Part shown: positions 33,663 through 42,429 of the stretch, in pieces | Numbering within the stretch: position 1 is the first letter of the stretch | Layout of the letters: each line of letters opens with the position of its first letter | DNA from: DASUBN01 sp036000105 | GTDB lineage: Bacteria; Pseudomonadota; Gammaproteobacteria; Natronospirales; REEB76 | DNA length: 43,563 nt | Direction of reading: 5' to 3' | NCBI GenBank assembly: GCA_036000105.1 | Contig: DASYGE010000003.1 | Span: forward strand, 1-43,563 | Program-made: the position numbers and the translations under genes | The notes under the pieces: generated by a model | Database searches by the model: none | Seen by the model: only the letters and a program-made list of their open reading frames with translations | Told to the model about the DNA's origin: nothing

Positions 33663-35678
33663 CTATTTCAGTATCAACCAGCCGAGCAAGGCACACAGGC
33701 CGATGATCATGGCGAAAGCGTAGTGGTACAGATAACCCGACTGGCCGCGGCGCAACACCGAAGCGAACCAGACCGTGCCTCTCGCCGAGCCGTTCACCAG
33801 GCCGTCTATCACCGCCACGTCGCCGGCCTGCCACAGCGCAGTGCCGATGGCGCGGGTGCCTTTGGAGAACAACAGCACGTACAGCTCGTCGAAATAGAAC
33901 TTGTTGGACACCAGCAGATACAGCCAGCGCAAACGCTTGGCAAGCAGGCCCGGCAATTCCGGCCATTTGAGATACAGGAACCAGGCGGTGACGGCACCGG
34001 CGAGCGCCAGGTACAAGGTCGGGGAAAACACGCTCATGAGCACCGCATGGCTCGCGCTGCCGAACTCCTCCGCCGTGCGGGCCAGCACGTCGTTGGTCGG
34101 GGCCACCTTGATGGCGTCCGAGAGCCAGCCGCCGTACAGCACCGGCCAGGCGGTGATCCAGCCGATGATCACGGAAGGGATGGCCAGAAGGATCAGGGGC
34201 ACGGTCACCACCCAAGGGGATTCATGGGGTGCATGGGCCAGCTGACCCGGCTTGTGGCCGTGATCGTCATGAGCGTGGCCATGACCCTTCTCCACCACGA
34301 AGCGTTCCTTGCCGTGGAAGGTCATGAACAGCATACGGAAGGTGTAGAGACCGGTGATGAAGGCGCCCAGGAGTACGCACCAGTACGCGTAGGTGGAACC
34401 GGCGCGGGTCGAGGCATGCACCGCATCGATGATGGTGTCCTTGGAGAAGAAGCCGGAGAAGCCCGGGAAGGCGATGAGCGCCAGGGAGCCGATCACACAG
34501 GTGACGTAGGTGATAGGCAGGTATTTCCGCAAACCACCCATGTAGCGCATATCCTGCTCATGATCCATGGCCATGATCACTGAACCCGCCGCCAGGAACA
34601 GCAGCGCCTTGAAGAAGGCATGGGTCATGAGGTGGAAGATGCCGGCGGTGTAAGCCGAGGCGCCCAGGGCTGTCGCCATGTAGCCCAGCTGGGAGAGCGT
34701 GGAATACGCCACCACCCGCTTGATGTCGTTGTTGACGACGCCTACCAGACCCATGAAGAAGGCCGTGGTGGCACCGATGACCAGCACCATCGAGAGCGCC
34801 GTATCCGAGAGCTCGAACAGCGGTGACATCCGCGCCACCATGAAGATGCCCGCAGTCACCATGGTGGCTGCATGGATCAAGGCCGAGATGGGCGTGGGGC
34901 CTTCCATGGAATCCGGCAACCACACGTGCAGCGGTACCTGGGCGGACTTGCCCATAGCGCCGATGAACAAGAGGATGCAGATCACCGTGGGCACCGACCA
35001 GGCATAGCCGCCGAGGGACGGTGGCAGCAAGGCGATGGTCTGGCCGCTCAACTGCGACGCCTTGCCGAATACGTCGGCGTAATCCAGGCTGCCGGTGTAA
35101 GTCAGTACCATGGCGATGCCCAACAGGAAACCGAAGTCGCCCACCCGGTTCACCAGGAAGGCCTTGAGGTTGGCGTAGATGGCCGTCGGCCGGGTGTACC
35201 AGAAGCCGATCAAAAGATAGGAGACGAGGCCTACCGCTTCCCAACCGAAGAACAGCTGCAGGAAGTTGTTGGCCATCACCAGCATGAGCATGGAGAAGCT
35301 GAACAGCGAGATATAGCTGAAGAAGCGCTTGTACCCCGGATCGTCGTGCATATAGCCGATGGTGTAGACATGCACCATGAGCGAGACGAAAGTCACTACC
35401 GTCATCATCAGCGCGGTCAGGTGATCCACCAGGAAACCCACCTGGAAGTTCACGCCGTCGCTGATACCCCAGGAATACACCGTCATGTTGGTGTCGCCGA
35501 GAGCGCCCGCCAGCATCTGCCACAGCACCCAGGCGGAGAGCAGGAAGGAGACGCCTACGCCAGCTATCGTGAGCCAGTGGGCCGCCGCCCTCGGGATATA
35601 GCGCATGCCGAGGCCAGCCACCAGCGCCGCGATGAGCGGCGCCAGGACGATGATGAGGAAGATGCTCTCCAGGTTCAT
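33663..35678 (-). CDS. nuoL: NADH-quinone oxidoreductase subunit L
   Basis: A 671-residue distal antiporter-like subunit. The core MrpA-like region (FQVGFLVDHLTALMMTVVTFVSLMVHVYTIGYMHDDPGYKRFFSYISLFSFSMLMLVMANNFLQLFFGWEAVGLVSYLLIGFWY, KSAQVPLHVWLPDSMEGPTPISALIHAATMV) is followed by a His-rich loop (HGHAHDDHGHKPG, about 460-475). The C-terminus contains the long amphipathic helix that clamps NuoM and NuoN. It starts one base before the nuoK stop region ends, so the genes are tightly coupled. Confidence 0.97.
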   Translation of the reverse strand: MNLESIFLIIVLAPLIAALVAGLGMRYIPRAAAHWLTIAGVGVSFLLSAWVLWQMLAGALGDTNMTVYSWGISDGVNFQVGFLVDHLTALMMTVVTFVSLMVHVYTIGYMHDDPGYKRFFSYISLFSFSMLMLVMANNFLQLFFGWEAVGLVSYLLIGFWYTRPTAIYANLKAFLVNRVGDFGFLLGIAMVLTYTGSLDYADVFGKASQLSGQTIALLPPSLGGYAWSVPTVICILLFIGAMGKSAQVPLHVWLPDSMEGPTPISALIHAATMVTAGIFMVARMSPLFELSDTALSMVLVIGATTAFFMGLVGVVNNDIKRVVAYSTLSQLGYMATALGASAYTAGIFHLMTHAFFKALLFLAAGSVIMAMDHEQDMRYMGGLRKYLPITYVTCVIGSLALIAFPGFSGFFSKDTIIDAVHASTRAGSTYAYWCVLLGAFITGLYTFRMLFMTFHGKERFVVEKGHGHAHDDHGHKPGQLAHAPHESPWVVTVPLILLAIPSVIIGWITAWPVLYGGWLSDAIKVAPTNDVLARTAEEFGSASHAVLMSVFSPTLYLALAGAVTAWFLYLKWPELPGLLAKRLRWLYLLVSNKFYFDELYVLLFSKGTRAIGTALWQAGDVAVIDGLVNGSARGTVWFASVLRRGQSGYLYHYAFAMIIGLCALLGWLILK

Positions 35679-35679
35679 A

Positions 35680-35985
35680 TCAGCCCTTCATGCGATCCAG
35701 GTCTTCGACGTTGATGCTGGCACGGTTGCGGAACAGCACCACCAGGATGGCGAGGCCGATGGCCGCCTCCGCCGCCGCCACCGTCAGGATGAAGAACACG
35801 AACACCTGGCCGGCGGTGTCGTTCAGGTAATGCGAGAAAGCGATGAAGTTGAAGTTCACCGCCAGCAACATGAGCTCGATGCACATGAGCAGCAGGATCA
35901 CGTTCTTGCGGTTCAAGAAGATGCCCGCCGCGCTGATGGCGAACAGGGCGCCGCTCAAAGCCAGGAAATGGAACAGGGTGATCAT
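35680..35985 (-). CDS. nuoK: NADH-quinone oxidoreductase subunit K
   Basis: A 101-residue protein with three transmembrane helices (MrpC-like). GIFLNRKNVILLLMCIELMLLAVNFNFIAF contains the first conserved membrane glutamate (E37), and ILTVAAAEAAIGLAILVVLFR the second (in AAAEAAIG). The ATG at 35985 overlaps the nuoJ stop (ATGA). The frame is open further upstream inside nuoJ but without similarity. Confidence 0.96.
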   Translation of the reverse strand: MITLFHFLALSGALFAISAAGIFLNRKNVILLLMCIELMLLAVNFNFIAFSHYLNDTAGQVFVFFILTVAAAEAAIGLAILVVLFRNRASINVEDLDRMKG

Positions 35986-36599
35986 GGCTGCTTCCCCTGC
36001 CGCTTGGCGCCGTCCGTCTGCATGGACACGAGCCGCACCCGGCCCTTGGCCGTGGCCCGCACCTGTTTGGCCGGATCCTGGCTGCGGGTGTTCTCCCGGC
36101 GGCGCAGGGTCAGGGCGATGGCTGCCACGATGCCCACCAGGAGGATCACCGCGGCGATCTCGAAGGGAAAGGCATAGACCGTATAGATGAGGTTGCCCAG
36201 TTCCCGGGTATTGCTGTAGCTGGCGTCGTGGACCACCGGCGTGCCGAAGGTCACGCCGAGTTTCTGGGACCAGACCACGTAGCCGATCTCTCCCGCCATG
36301 ACCAGCGCCACCAGGGCACCGATGGGTGCATAGCGCGCGAAGCCCTGCCGCAGGGTCGCGGTGTTGATGTCCAGCATCATCACCACGAACAGGAACAGCA
36401 CCATGACCGCGCCCACGTACACCAGCACCAGCACGATGGCGAGGAACTCCGCCTCCAGCAGCAGCCACAGGCCGGAGCTGGTGACGAAGGCCAGCACCAG
36501 GAACAGCGCCGAGTGCACCGGGTTACGGGAAGTGATGACGCCCAGCGCCGACCCCACCAGTACGGCCGCCAAGATGCTGAATATGATCTCCTGGACCAT
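35982..36599 (-). CDS. nuoJ: NADH-quinone oxidoreductase subunit J
   Basis: A 205-residue membrane subunit with five hydrophobic helices. The start reads VQEIIFSILAAVLVGSALGVITSRNPVHSALFLVLAFVTSSGLWLLLEAEFLAIVLVLVYVGAVMVLFLFVVMMLDIN, with the conserved TM3 segment that forms the pi-bulge near the quinone chamber. A basic tail of about 45 residues follows the last helix. Overlaps nuoK by four bases and begins eight bases after nuoI. Confidence 0.95.
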   Translation of the reverse strand: MVQEIIFSILAAVLVGSALGVITSRNPVHSALFLVLAFVTSSGLWLLLEAEFLAIVLVLVYVGAVMVLFLFVVMMLDINTATLRQGFARYAPIGALVALVMAGEIGYVVWSQKLGVTFGTPVVHDASYSNTRELGNLIYTVYAFPFEIAAVILLVGIVAAIALTLRRRENTRSQDPAKQVRATAKGRVRLVSMQTDGAKRQGKQP

Positions 36600-36607
36600 G
36601 GCTTCCC

Positions 36608-37096
36608 CTAGCGGTAGCGCGCGTCGGCCGCGCGGTCGGCGGCGATGTCACGCTCGAACTTGTCACCCACGGCCAGGAGCTTCTCCTTGGTCATGATCTG
36701 CTCGCCGCGTTTCTCGAAATGGAAATCGGTGATGCTGGTCTCGACGATGGCGTCCACCGGGCAGGCTTCCTCGCAGAACCCGCAGTAGATGCACTTGAAG
36801 AGATCGATGTCATAGCGCGTGGTGCGACGGGTGCCGTCCTCGCGCATCTCCGAGTCTATGGTGATGGCCAACGCCGGACACACTGCTTCGCACAGCTTGC
36901 AGGCGATACAGCGCTCCTCGCCGTTGGGATAACGGCGCTGGGCATGCAGGCCGCGGTAGCGGGGCGACTTGGGCGTGTGCTCTTCCGGGTAGCGGATGGT
37001 GAACTTCGGCGAGAAGAAGAACTTCAGCGTCAGTCCCATGCCCTGCAGGAGCTCGGTCAGGAGCAGGCTCCGCATCCAACTGCGCAGCGCGTTCAT
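36608..37096 (-). CDS. nuoI: NADH-quinone oxidoreductase subunit I
   Basis: A 162-residue peripheral subunit binding clusters N6a and N6b through two ferredoxin motifs: C63-x2-C66-x2-C69-x3-C73 and C102-x2-C105-x2-C108-x3-C112. An N-terminal amphipathic helix (LLLTELLQGMGLTLKFFF) contacts the membrane arm. The start at 37096 overlaps the nuoH stop (ATGA). Upstream in-frame sequence within nuoH is not conserved. The TKEKLL-type C-terminus matches proteobacterial NuoI. Confidence 0.96.
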   Translation of the reverse strand: MNALRSWMRSLLLTELLQGMGLTLKFFFSPKFTIRYPEEHTPKSPRYRGLHAQRRYPNGEERCIACKLCEAVCPALAITIDSEMREDGTRRTTRYDIDLFKCIYCGFCEEACPVDAIVETSITDFHFEKRGEQIMTKEKLLAVGDKFERDIAADRAADARYR

Positions 37097-38238
37097 GACG
37101 TCCTCGCGTTGGGTCTGGACAGGATGATGTTGGCAAGCATGAAGAGCGCGGCGGCGGCCACCGTCCAGCCACCGAATACCGTAAGTGGCACACCCAGCAC
37201 GATGATGAGGCCGAGGATGCACAGCCACAGGATGGTGATGGGGATGAACACCTTCCAGCCGAGCCGCATGATCTGGTCATAGCGATAGCGCGGGAAAGTG
37301 GCGCGGAACCACAGGTACAGATACAGGAAGAAGCACATCTTCACCGCAAACCAGACGAAACTCGACTTGGCGAGGAAACTGTCGCCGACCACCGGCACTC
37401 CCTGGAAGGGTGAGAGCCAGCCGCCCAGGAACAGGATGCTGGCCAGCGCCGCGATCAGGATCATGTTGGCGTATTCCGCCAGGAAGAAGGTGGCGAAGGC
37501 GGTGCCGGAATACTCCACATGGAAGCCGGCCACGATCTCCGATTCACCTTCCGCCACGTCGAAGGGCGCGCGGTTGGTCTCGGCCACGCCAGATATGAAG
37601 TAGATGAAGAAGAGCGGCAAGAGCGGCCAGAGGTACCAATGCCCTACCCCACCGGACTGCCCCAGCACGATGTCGTTCAAGTTGAGGCTCTGGCTCGCCA
37701 TGAGCACGCCCACCAGCGCGAAGCCCATGGCGATCTCATAGGAGACCATCTGGGCGGCGGAGCGCATGGCCCCCAGGAAAGCGTACTTGGAGTTCGAGGC
37801 CCAGCCGGACAGGATCACGCCATACACACCGAAGGATGTGAGCGCCAGGATATAGAGCAGCCCGGCGTTGATGTTGGCGAGTATCACCCCGTCGTTGAAG
37901 GGAATCACCGCCCAGGCGGCGAAGGCCGTGGCGATGGAGATGACCGGCGCCAATAGGAAGATGAAGATGTTGGCCTTCTCCGGCAGCACGATCTCCTTGA
38001 ACACGAGCTTGAGCACATCGGCGAAGGGCTGCAGCAGGCCCCAGGGGCCCACGCGGTTCGGGCCCATGCGCACTTGCATGAAGCCGATGACGCGCCGCTC
38101 CGCGAGCGTGAGATACGCTACAGACAGAATCAGCGGGATCATGATGGCGATGATGCCGGCCACGGAACGGATCACCAGCTGCCAGGCGAAGGGCAGCGCG
38201 TCCCAGAAGTTCAGCAGGTTTTGCCAGAGAGCGCTCAT
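37093..38238 (-). CDS. nuoH: NADH-quinone oxidoreductase subunit H
   Basis: A 381-residue membrane subunit with about eight transmembrane helices forming much of the quinone-binding chamber. Blocks include AYLTLAERRVIGFMQVRMGPNRVGPWGLLQPFADVLKLVFKE, EIAMGFALVGVLMASQSLNL, ETNRAPFDVAEGESEIVAGFHVEYSG (the conserved acidic loop facing quinone) and LWFRATFPRYRYDQIMRLGWKVFIP. It overlaps nuoI by four bases and follows nuoG by one base. Confidence 0.97.
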   Translation of the reverse strand: MSALWQNLLNFWDALPFAWQLVIRSVAGIIAIMIPLILSVAYLTLAERRVIGFMQVRMGPNRVGPWGLLQPFADVLKLVFKEIVLPEKANIFIFLLAPVISIATAFAAWAVIPFNDGVILANINAGLLYILALTSFGVYGVILSGWASNSKYAFLGAMRSAAQMVSYEIAMGFALVGVLMASQSLNLNDIVLGQSGGVGHWYLWPLLPLFFIYFISGVAETNRAPFDVAEGESEIVAGFHVEYSGTAFATFFLAEYANMILIAALASILFLGGWLSPFQGVPVVGDSFLAKSSFVWFAVKMCFFLYLYLWFRATFPRYRYDQIMRLGWKVFIPITILWLCILGLIIVLGVPLTVFGGWTVAAAALFMLANIILSRPNARTS

Positions 38239-38239
38239 C

Positions 38240-40606
38240 TCAAGCTTTCTCCAGTTCCACGGCTGAGAACATGGGCCCCAGGTTCAGGGTGGCGGCCAGC
38301 GCCGCGGGCACCCACACCTCGCCCACCGCTATGCTCTCATCCAGCTTCACCGGCAGAGTGAGGCGTGCGCCGTCACGGCGCAGGCTGAGTTTGTCGCCGG
38401 CCACGACCTTGAGGCGCTTGGCGTCATCCGGCGAGAGATGGGCCCAGAGCGCATCCGCGTCGCGGGTCTCTTGTAGCGGCGCGGCGCGGCGCACCAGGGC
38501 GTCCACGGAATACATGGGCGTCTCGGCGGCGCGGAAGAAACCCTTGACCGGGGCCACGGCCGTCACCGGGCGATTGCCGCTGTAGCGGTTGTCGCCGTGG
38601 GTCTCGCCCACGATGCCCTGCAGTTCCTTCAAGACCTCCTCGGATGAGACCTGCTCGAAGCCCTTCTGCTCGAACAGGTTGCCGAGCACCCGCAGCACCT
38701 TCCAGGCCGGACGGGCTTCGCCCAAGGGCTTCACCACCCCGGTGAAATTCTGCCAGCGACCTTCGGCGCTTATATAAGTGCCAGACGTCTCGCCGTAGGC
38801 GGCGGCCGGCAACAGCACATGGGCGTATTGCTGCATGGCTTCGCTGGCATAACTGGTGATGGCCACCACATGTTTGGCGGCTTTGAGGGCCTTCAAGGCC
38901 TGGGCACCATCCCAGCTGTCCAGCTCCGGTTCGGTGCCGAGCAGCACATAGGCCGAGCGCGGCACTTCCAGCATGGCGCGTGCGTTCTTGCCGGGCTGAT
39001 CGAGCTTGCGGCCACCGGCGGCGCGATGGGGCACGGCGCCCGCGAGCCAGGCACCGGCGCCGTTGGCGCCTTCCGGCAAGTAACCGAGCTTGGCACCGGT
39101 GGCTTCCGCGAGAGCAGCCGCCAAGGCACGCAGATCTGCGTACGCAGGATGACGCAGGGCCAGATGCCCCAGCAGGATCGCCTTGCGCTCGCCCTTGGCC
39201 AGCTGCTCGGCGATCTTGGTCTGTTCTGTATCCGGCTTCTGGGCTGCGACGAATTCTTTCAGGTGCGCCGGCACCGGCTTGCCTGTGGCCTTCAGCACCG
39301 CGGCGAGGGCCGCTGGCATCTCCTGTGCGGAGCACAAGGAATAAGCCGCCACCGGGAAGAACGATTCATAGCGGCGCGGATTGAGGAACATGACCGCCCC
39401 GCCCTTCAAGGCAGCCTTGCGCAGGCGATGCGCCAGGAGCGGCACTTCCTTGCGCGGGTTCGAGCCGATCACGAGCGCCGCTTCGAGGTTCTCCAGGGCC
39501 TGCACGTCCTGGCCCAGCCAGGGGAACAGGGGCTCCGCCGCGTCGTCGCGGAAATCCGCCTGACGCAGCCGCACGTCGATGTTGGACAAGCCGAGGCCGC
39601 GAGCGAGTTTCTGCAAGAGATAGAGTTCTTCAGCGGTGGCGCTCGGGGAGGCCAGCACGCCGGTGGCGTCAGGACCTTTACCCAAAGCTTCCCGCAGGCC
39701 GCTGACCGCGGCTTCCAGCGCCGTCTCCCAGTCGGTCTCCTGCCACTTGCCACCCTTGCGCACCATGGGCTTAAGCAGGCGGTCTTCGCTGTCGATACCG
39801 GTGTAGCTGAAACGATCCCGGTCCGAGAGCCAGGTCTCGTTCACCGCTTCGTTAGGTCTAGGCACAGCGCGCATGAAGCGGCCGCGTAGAACGTGGGCGT
39901 AGAGGTTCGAGCCCAGGCAGTCGTGGGGTGCCACGGTCTCCACCTGGGTCATCTCCCAGCCGCGGCCGCGGTTGCGGAAAGGCTTGGAGTTGAGCGCGCC
40001 CACCGGACAGAGGTCGATGATGTTGCCCGAGAGTTCGTGATCGATGGCGTGACCGATATAGGTGCCGATGCGCAAGTGCTCGCCGCGCCCGGTGCCGCCC
40101 ATCTCCTGGATGCCGGCGATCTCCTGGCCGAAACGCACGCAGCGGGTGCAGTGGATGCAGCGGGTCATGTCCGTAGACACCAGCGGGCCGATATCCTCGT
40201 CCTTCACCACGCGTTTCTGTTCGCTGTAGCGCGAGATGTCGCGGCCGTAACCCATGGCCAGGTCCTGCAGCTCGCATTCGCCGCCCTGGTCGCAGATGGG
40301 GCAATCCAGCGGATGGTTGATGAGCAGGAATTCCATGGTGGCGCGCTGGGCGGCGATGGCGCGCACCGAGCGGGTGAACACCTTCATGCCCTCCATCACC
40401 GGAGTGGCGCAGGCCGGCAGCGGCTTCGGCACCTTCTCCGCTTCCACCAGACACATGCGGCAGTTAGCGGCCACCGAGAGTTTCTCGTGGTAGCAGAAGC
40501 GCGGGATGTAGGCGCCTTCACGGTCCGCCACCTGGATGATCATCTCACCCTTGCGCGCCTTGACCGGCTTGCCGTCGATCTCGATGTTGACCAGTTCGTC
40601 TGCCAT
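38240..40606 (-). CDS. nuoG: NADH-quinone oxidoreductase subunit G
   Basis: A 788-residue large peripheral subunit. The N-terminal [2Fe-2S] site N1b has C38, C49, C52 and C66. N5 is ligated by H98, C102, C105 and C111, and N4 by C150, C153, C156 and C200. Only one cysteine (C230) remains where the extra N7 cluster sits in E. coli, so N7 is absent, as in the mitochondrial form. The C-terminal 500 residues are a molybdopterin-oxidoreductase-like domain without cofactor. Located between nuoF (21-base gap) and nuoH. Confidence 0.96.
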   Translation of the reverse strand: MADELVNIEIDGKPVKARKGEMIIQVADREGAYIPRFCYHEKLSVAANCRMCLVEAEKVPKPLPACATPVMEGMKVFTRSVRAIAAQRATMEFLLINHPLDCPICDQGGECELQDLAMGYGRDISRYSEQKRVVKDEDIGPLVSTDMTRCIHCTRCVRFGQEIAGIQEMGGTGRGEHLRIGTYIGHAIDHELSGNIIDLCPVGALNSKPFRNRGRGWEMTQVETVAPHDCLGSNLYAHVLRGRFMRAVPRPNEAVNETWLSDRDRFSYTGIDSEDRLLKPMVRKGGKWQETDWETALEAAVSGLREALGKGPDATGVLASPSATAEELYLLQKLARGLGLSNIDVRLRQADFRDDAAEPLFPWLGQDVQALENLEAALVIGSNPRKEVPLLAHRLRKAALKGGAVMFLNPRRYESFFPVAAYSLCSAQEMPAALAAVLKATGKPVPAHLKEFVAAQKPDTEQTKIAEQLAKGERKAILLGHLALRHPAYADLRALAAALAEATGAKLGYLPEGANGAGAWLAGAVPHRAAGGRKLDQPGKNARAMLEVPRSAYVLLGTEPELDSWDGAQALKALKAAKHVVAITSYASEAMQQYAHVLLPAAAYGETSGTYISAEGRWQNFTGVVKPLGEARPAWKVLRVLGNLFEQKGFEQVSSEEVLKELQGIVGETHGDNRYSGNRPVTAVAPVKGFFRAAETPMYSVDALVRRAAPLQETRDADALWAHLSPDDAKRLKVVAGDKLSLRRDGARLTLPVKLDESIAVGEVWVPAALAATLNLGPMFSAVELEKA

Positions 40607-40627
40607 GTTTCTTCTGCTGTTACGTGC

Positions 40628-41929
40628 TTACGCCGCGCGCCGACGGGCGCCCGGGCCCACCAGGCAGCAGCCGTGGTCTATGTGGTACTGGAACTCATCG
40701 CGGTAATGCTTGATGAAGCTCTGCACCGGCCAGGCGGCGGCGTCGCCGAAGGCGCAGATGGTGTGGCCTTCGATCTTCTTGGAGACGTCCACCAGCATGT
40801 CCAGGTCTTCCTGGCGGCCCTGGCCGTACTCGATACGCTTGATGACGCGATACATCCAGCCGGTGCCTTCGCGGCAGGGCGTGCACTGGCCGCAGGACTC
40901 GGAATAGTAGAAGCGCGCGATGCGCTCCAGCATCCTCACCATGCAGGTGGTCTCATCCATCACCACCACCGCGCCGGAGCCGAGCATGGAGCCCGCGTTC
41001 TTGAGGGAATCGAAATCCATGTTGCAGGCGAGCATGGCTTCCGCCGGCAGCACCGGCGCGGAGGAACCGCCCGGGATCACGGCCTTGAGCTTGCGGCCCT
41101 GCCAGACGCCACCGGCCATAGCCAAGAGTTCCTGGAACGGCAACCCTAAGGGCACTTCGAAGTTGCCGGGCTTGGCCACATGACCGGAGACCGAGAATAT
41201 CTTGGTGCCGCCGTTGTTGGGTTTGCCGAGATCCGCGAACCACTTGCCGCCGTTCAGCATGATGGTGGGCGCCGAGGCGAAGGTCTCGGTGTTGTTCACG
41301 GTGGTGGGCCGGCCAAAAGCACCAAAGTTGGCGGGGAACGGCGGCTTGAAGCGCGGCAAGCCTTTCTTGCCTTCCAGCGATTCCAGGAGCGCGGTCTCTT
41401 CGCCACATATATAAGCGCCGGCGCCGAGATGGGTGTGCAGGTCGAAATCTATCCCTGAACCCAGGATGCCCTTGCCCAGGAAGCCTTCTTTATAGGCCTC
41501 CTTGAGCGCCTGTTCGAAGCGCTCATAGGGCTCGTCCATGAACTCGCCGCGGATGTAGTTGTATCCCGTCTTGCAGCGCATGGCGTAGCCGGCGATGGCC
41601 ATGCCCTCCACCAGCGCGTGAGGGTTGTAGCGCAGTATGTCCCGGTCCTTGCAGGTGCCGGGCTCGGATTCGTCGGAGTTGCACACCACGTAGGACGGTC
41701 CGGTGGGCGCCTTCGGCATGAAGCTCCACTTCACACCCGTGGGGAAGCCTGCGCCGCCGCGGCCGCGCAGCCCGGAAGCCTTGATCTCTTCGACGATCTG
41801 CTCAGGCGTGATCTTCTCTTTGAGGATCTTGCGCCAGGCCTTGTAGCCGTCCACCTTGAGATAGTTCTCATAGGTCCACGGTTGGTCGAACTGCAGGGTC
41901 CGGAAACAGACCTGGTTGCGCTGGGTCAT
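40628..41929 (-). CDS. nuoF: NADH-quinone oxidoreductase subunit F
   Basis: A 433-residue NADH- and FMN-binding subunit. The glycine-rich FMN/NADH site GLRGRGGAGFPTGVKWSFMP spans 53-72; NSDESEPGTCKDR, GAGAYICGEETALLESLEG and FGRPTTVNNTETFA are further signatures. Cluster N3 uses C346, C349, C352 and C392 (SCGQCTPCREG, then TICAFGD). The start at 41929 overlaps the nuoE stop (ATGA). A longer in-frame reading upstream lies in nuoE and is not conserved. Confidence 0.97.
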   Translation of the reverse strand: MTQRNQVCFRTLQFDQPWTYENYLKVDGYKAWRKILKEKITPEQIVEEIKASGLRGRGGAGFPTGVKWSFMPKAPTGPSYVVCNSDESEPGTCKDRDILRYNPHALVEGMAIAGYAMRCKTGYNYIRGEFMDEPYERFEQALKEAYKEGFLGKGILGSGIDFDLHTHLGAGAYICGEETALLESLEGKKGLPRFKPPFPANFGAFGRPTTVNNTETFASAPTIMLNGGKWFADLGKPNNGGTKIFSVSGHVAKPGNFEVPLGLPFQELLAMAGGVWQGRKLKAVIPGGSSAPVLPAEAMLACNMDFDSLKNAGSMLGSGAVVVMDETTCMVRMLERIARFYYSESCGQCTPCREGTGWMYRVIKRIEYGQGRQEDLDMLVDVSKKIEGHTICAFGDAAAWPVQSFIKHYRDEFQYHIDHGCCLVGPGARRRAA

Positions 41930-42429
41930 TTCAGCTCCTCCAGGATCTTGTCTACTTTCTCCGGGGTCAGGTTCTCGTGGTACCTGTGGTCTACCATCAT
42001 CATGGGGGCGCCGGCGCAGGCCGCCAGGCACTCCTCCTCGCATTTGAGGTACACGCGGCCGTCCTTGGTGCTCTCGCCGATCTTGATGCCGAGTTTCTTC
42101 TCCAGATGGCCGACGATGTCATCAGCGCCGCGCAGCATGCAGGAGATGTTGGTACACACCGAGATGCTGTGGCGGCCCACGAACTTGGTCTCGAACATGG
42201 AATAGAAGCTGGCCACCTCATAGACCTTGATGGGCTCGAGCTTGAGGTAATCGGCCACCGCATCCATGAGCGGCACCGTGAGATAACCGTTGTTCTCGTG
42301 CTGCGCCTCGCGCAGTCCGGCGAAGATGGCAGAGCGCTGCCGCCCTTCCGGGTATTTCTTCACCCATTCGTCTATGACGTCGCGAGCGTGCTTCGAAAGC
42401 AAGCCGTCTTTGGCTGCGGTCTCGCTCAT
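41926..42429 (-). CDS. nuoE: NADH-quinone oxidoreductase subunit E
   Basis: A 167-residue thioredoxin-like [2Fe-2S] (N1a) subunit. Ligands are C92 and C97 (VCTNISCMLRG) and C134 and C138 (CLAACAGAP). The N-terminal helical domain includes RQRSAIFAGLREAQHENNGYL. The ATG at 42429 shares a base with the nuoD stop (TGATG). The C-terminus MMMVDHRYHENLTPEKVDKILEEL is typical. It acts beside NuoF in the NADH-oxidising module. Confidence 0.96.
   Translation of the reverse strand: MSETAAKDGLLSKHARDVIDEWVKKYPEGRQRSAIFAGLREAQHENNGYLTVPLMDAVADYLKLEPIKVYEVASFYSMFETKFVGRHSISVCTNISCMLRGADDIVGHLEKKLGIKIGESTKDGRVYLKCEEECLAACAGAPMMMVDHRYHENLTPEKVDKILEELK

Noticed and set aside
32000..33706. A 568-codon plus-strand open frame opposite nuoM and part of nuoL
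   Set aside because: His/Gln/Glu/Asp-rich composition typical of the antisense of hydrophobic GC-rich genes; no start context or homology, and the sense genes are certain.
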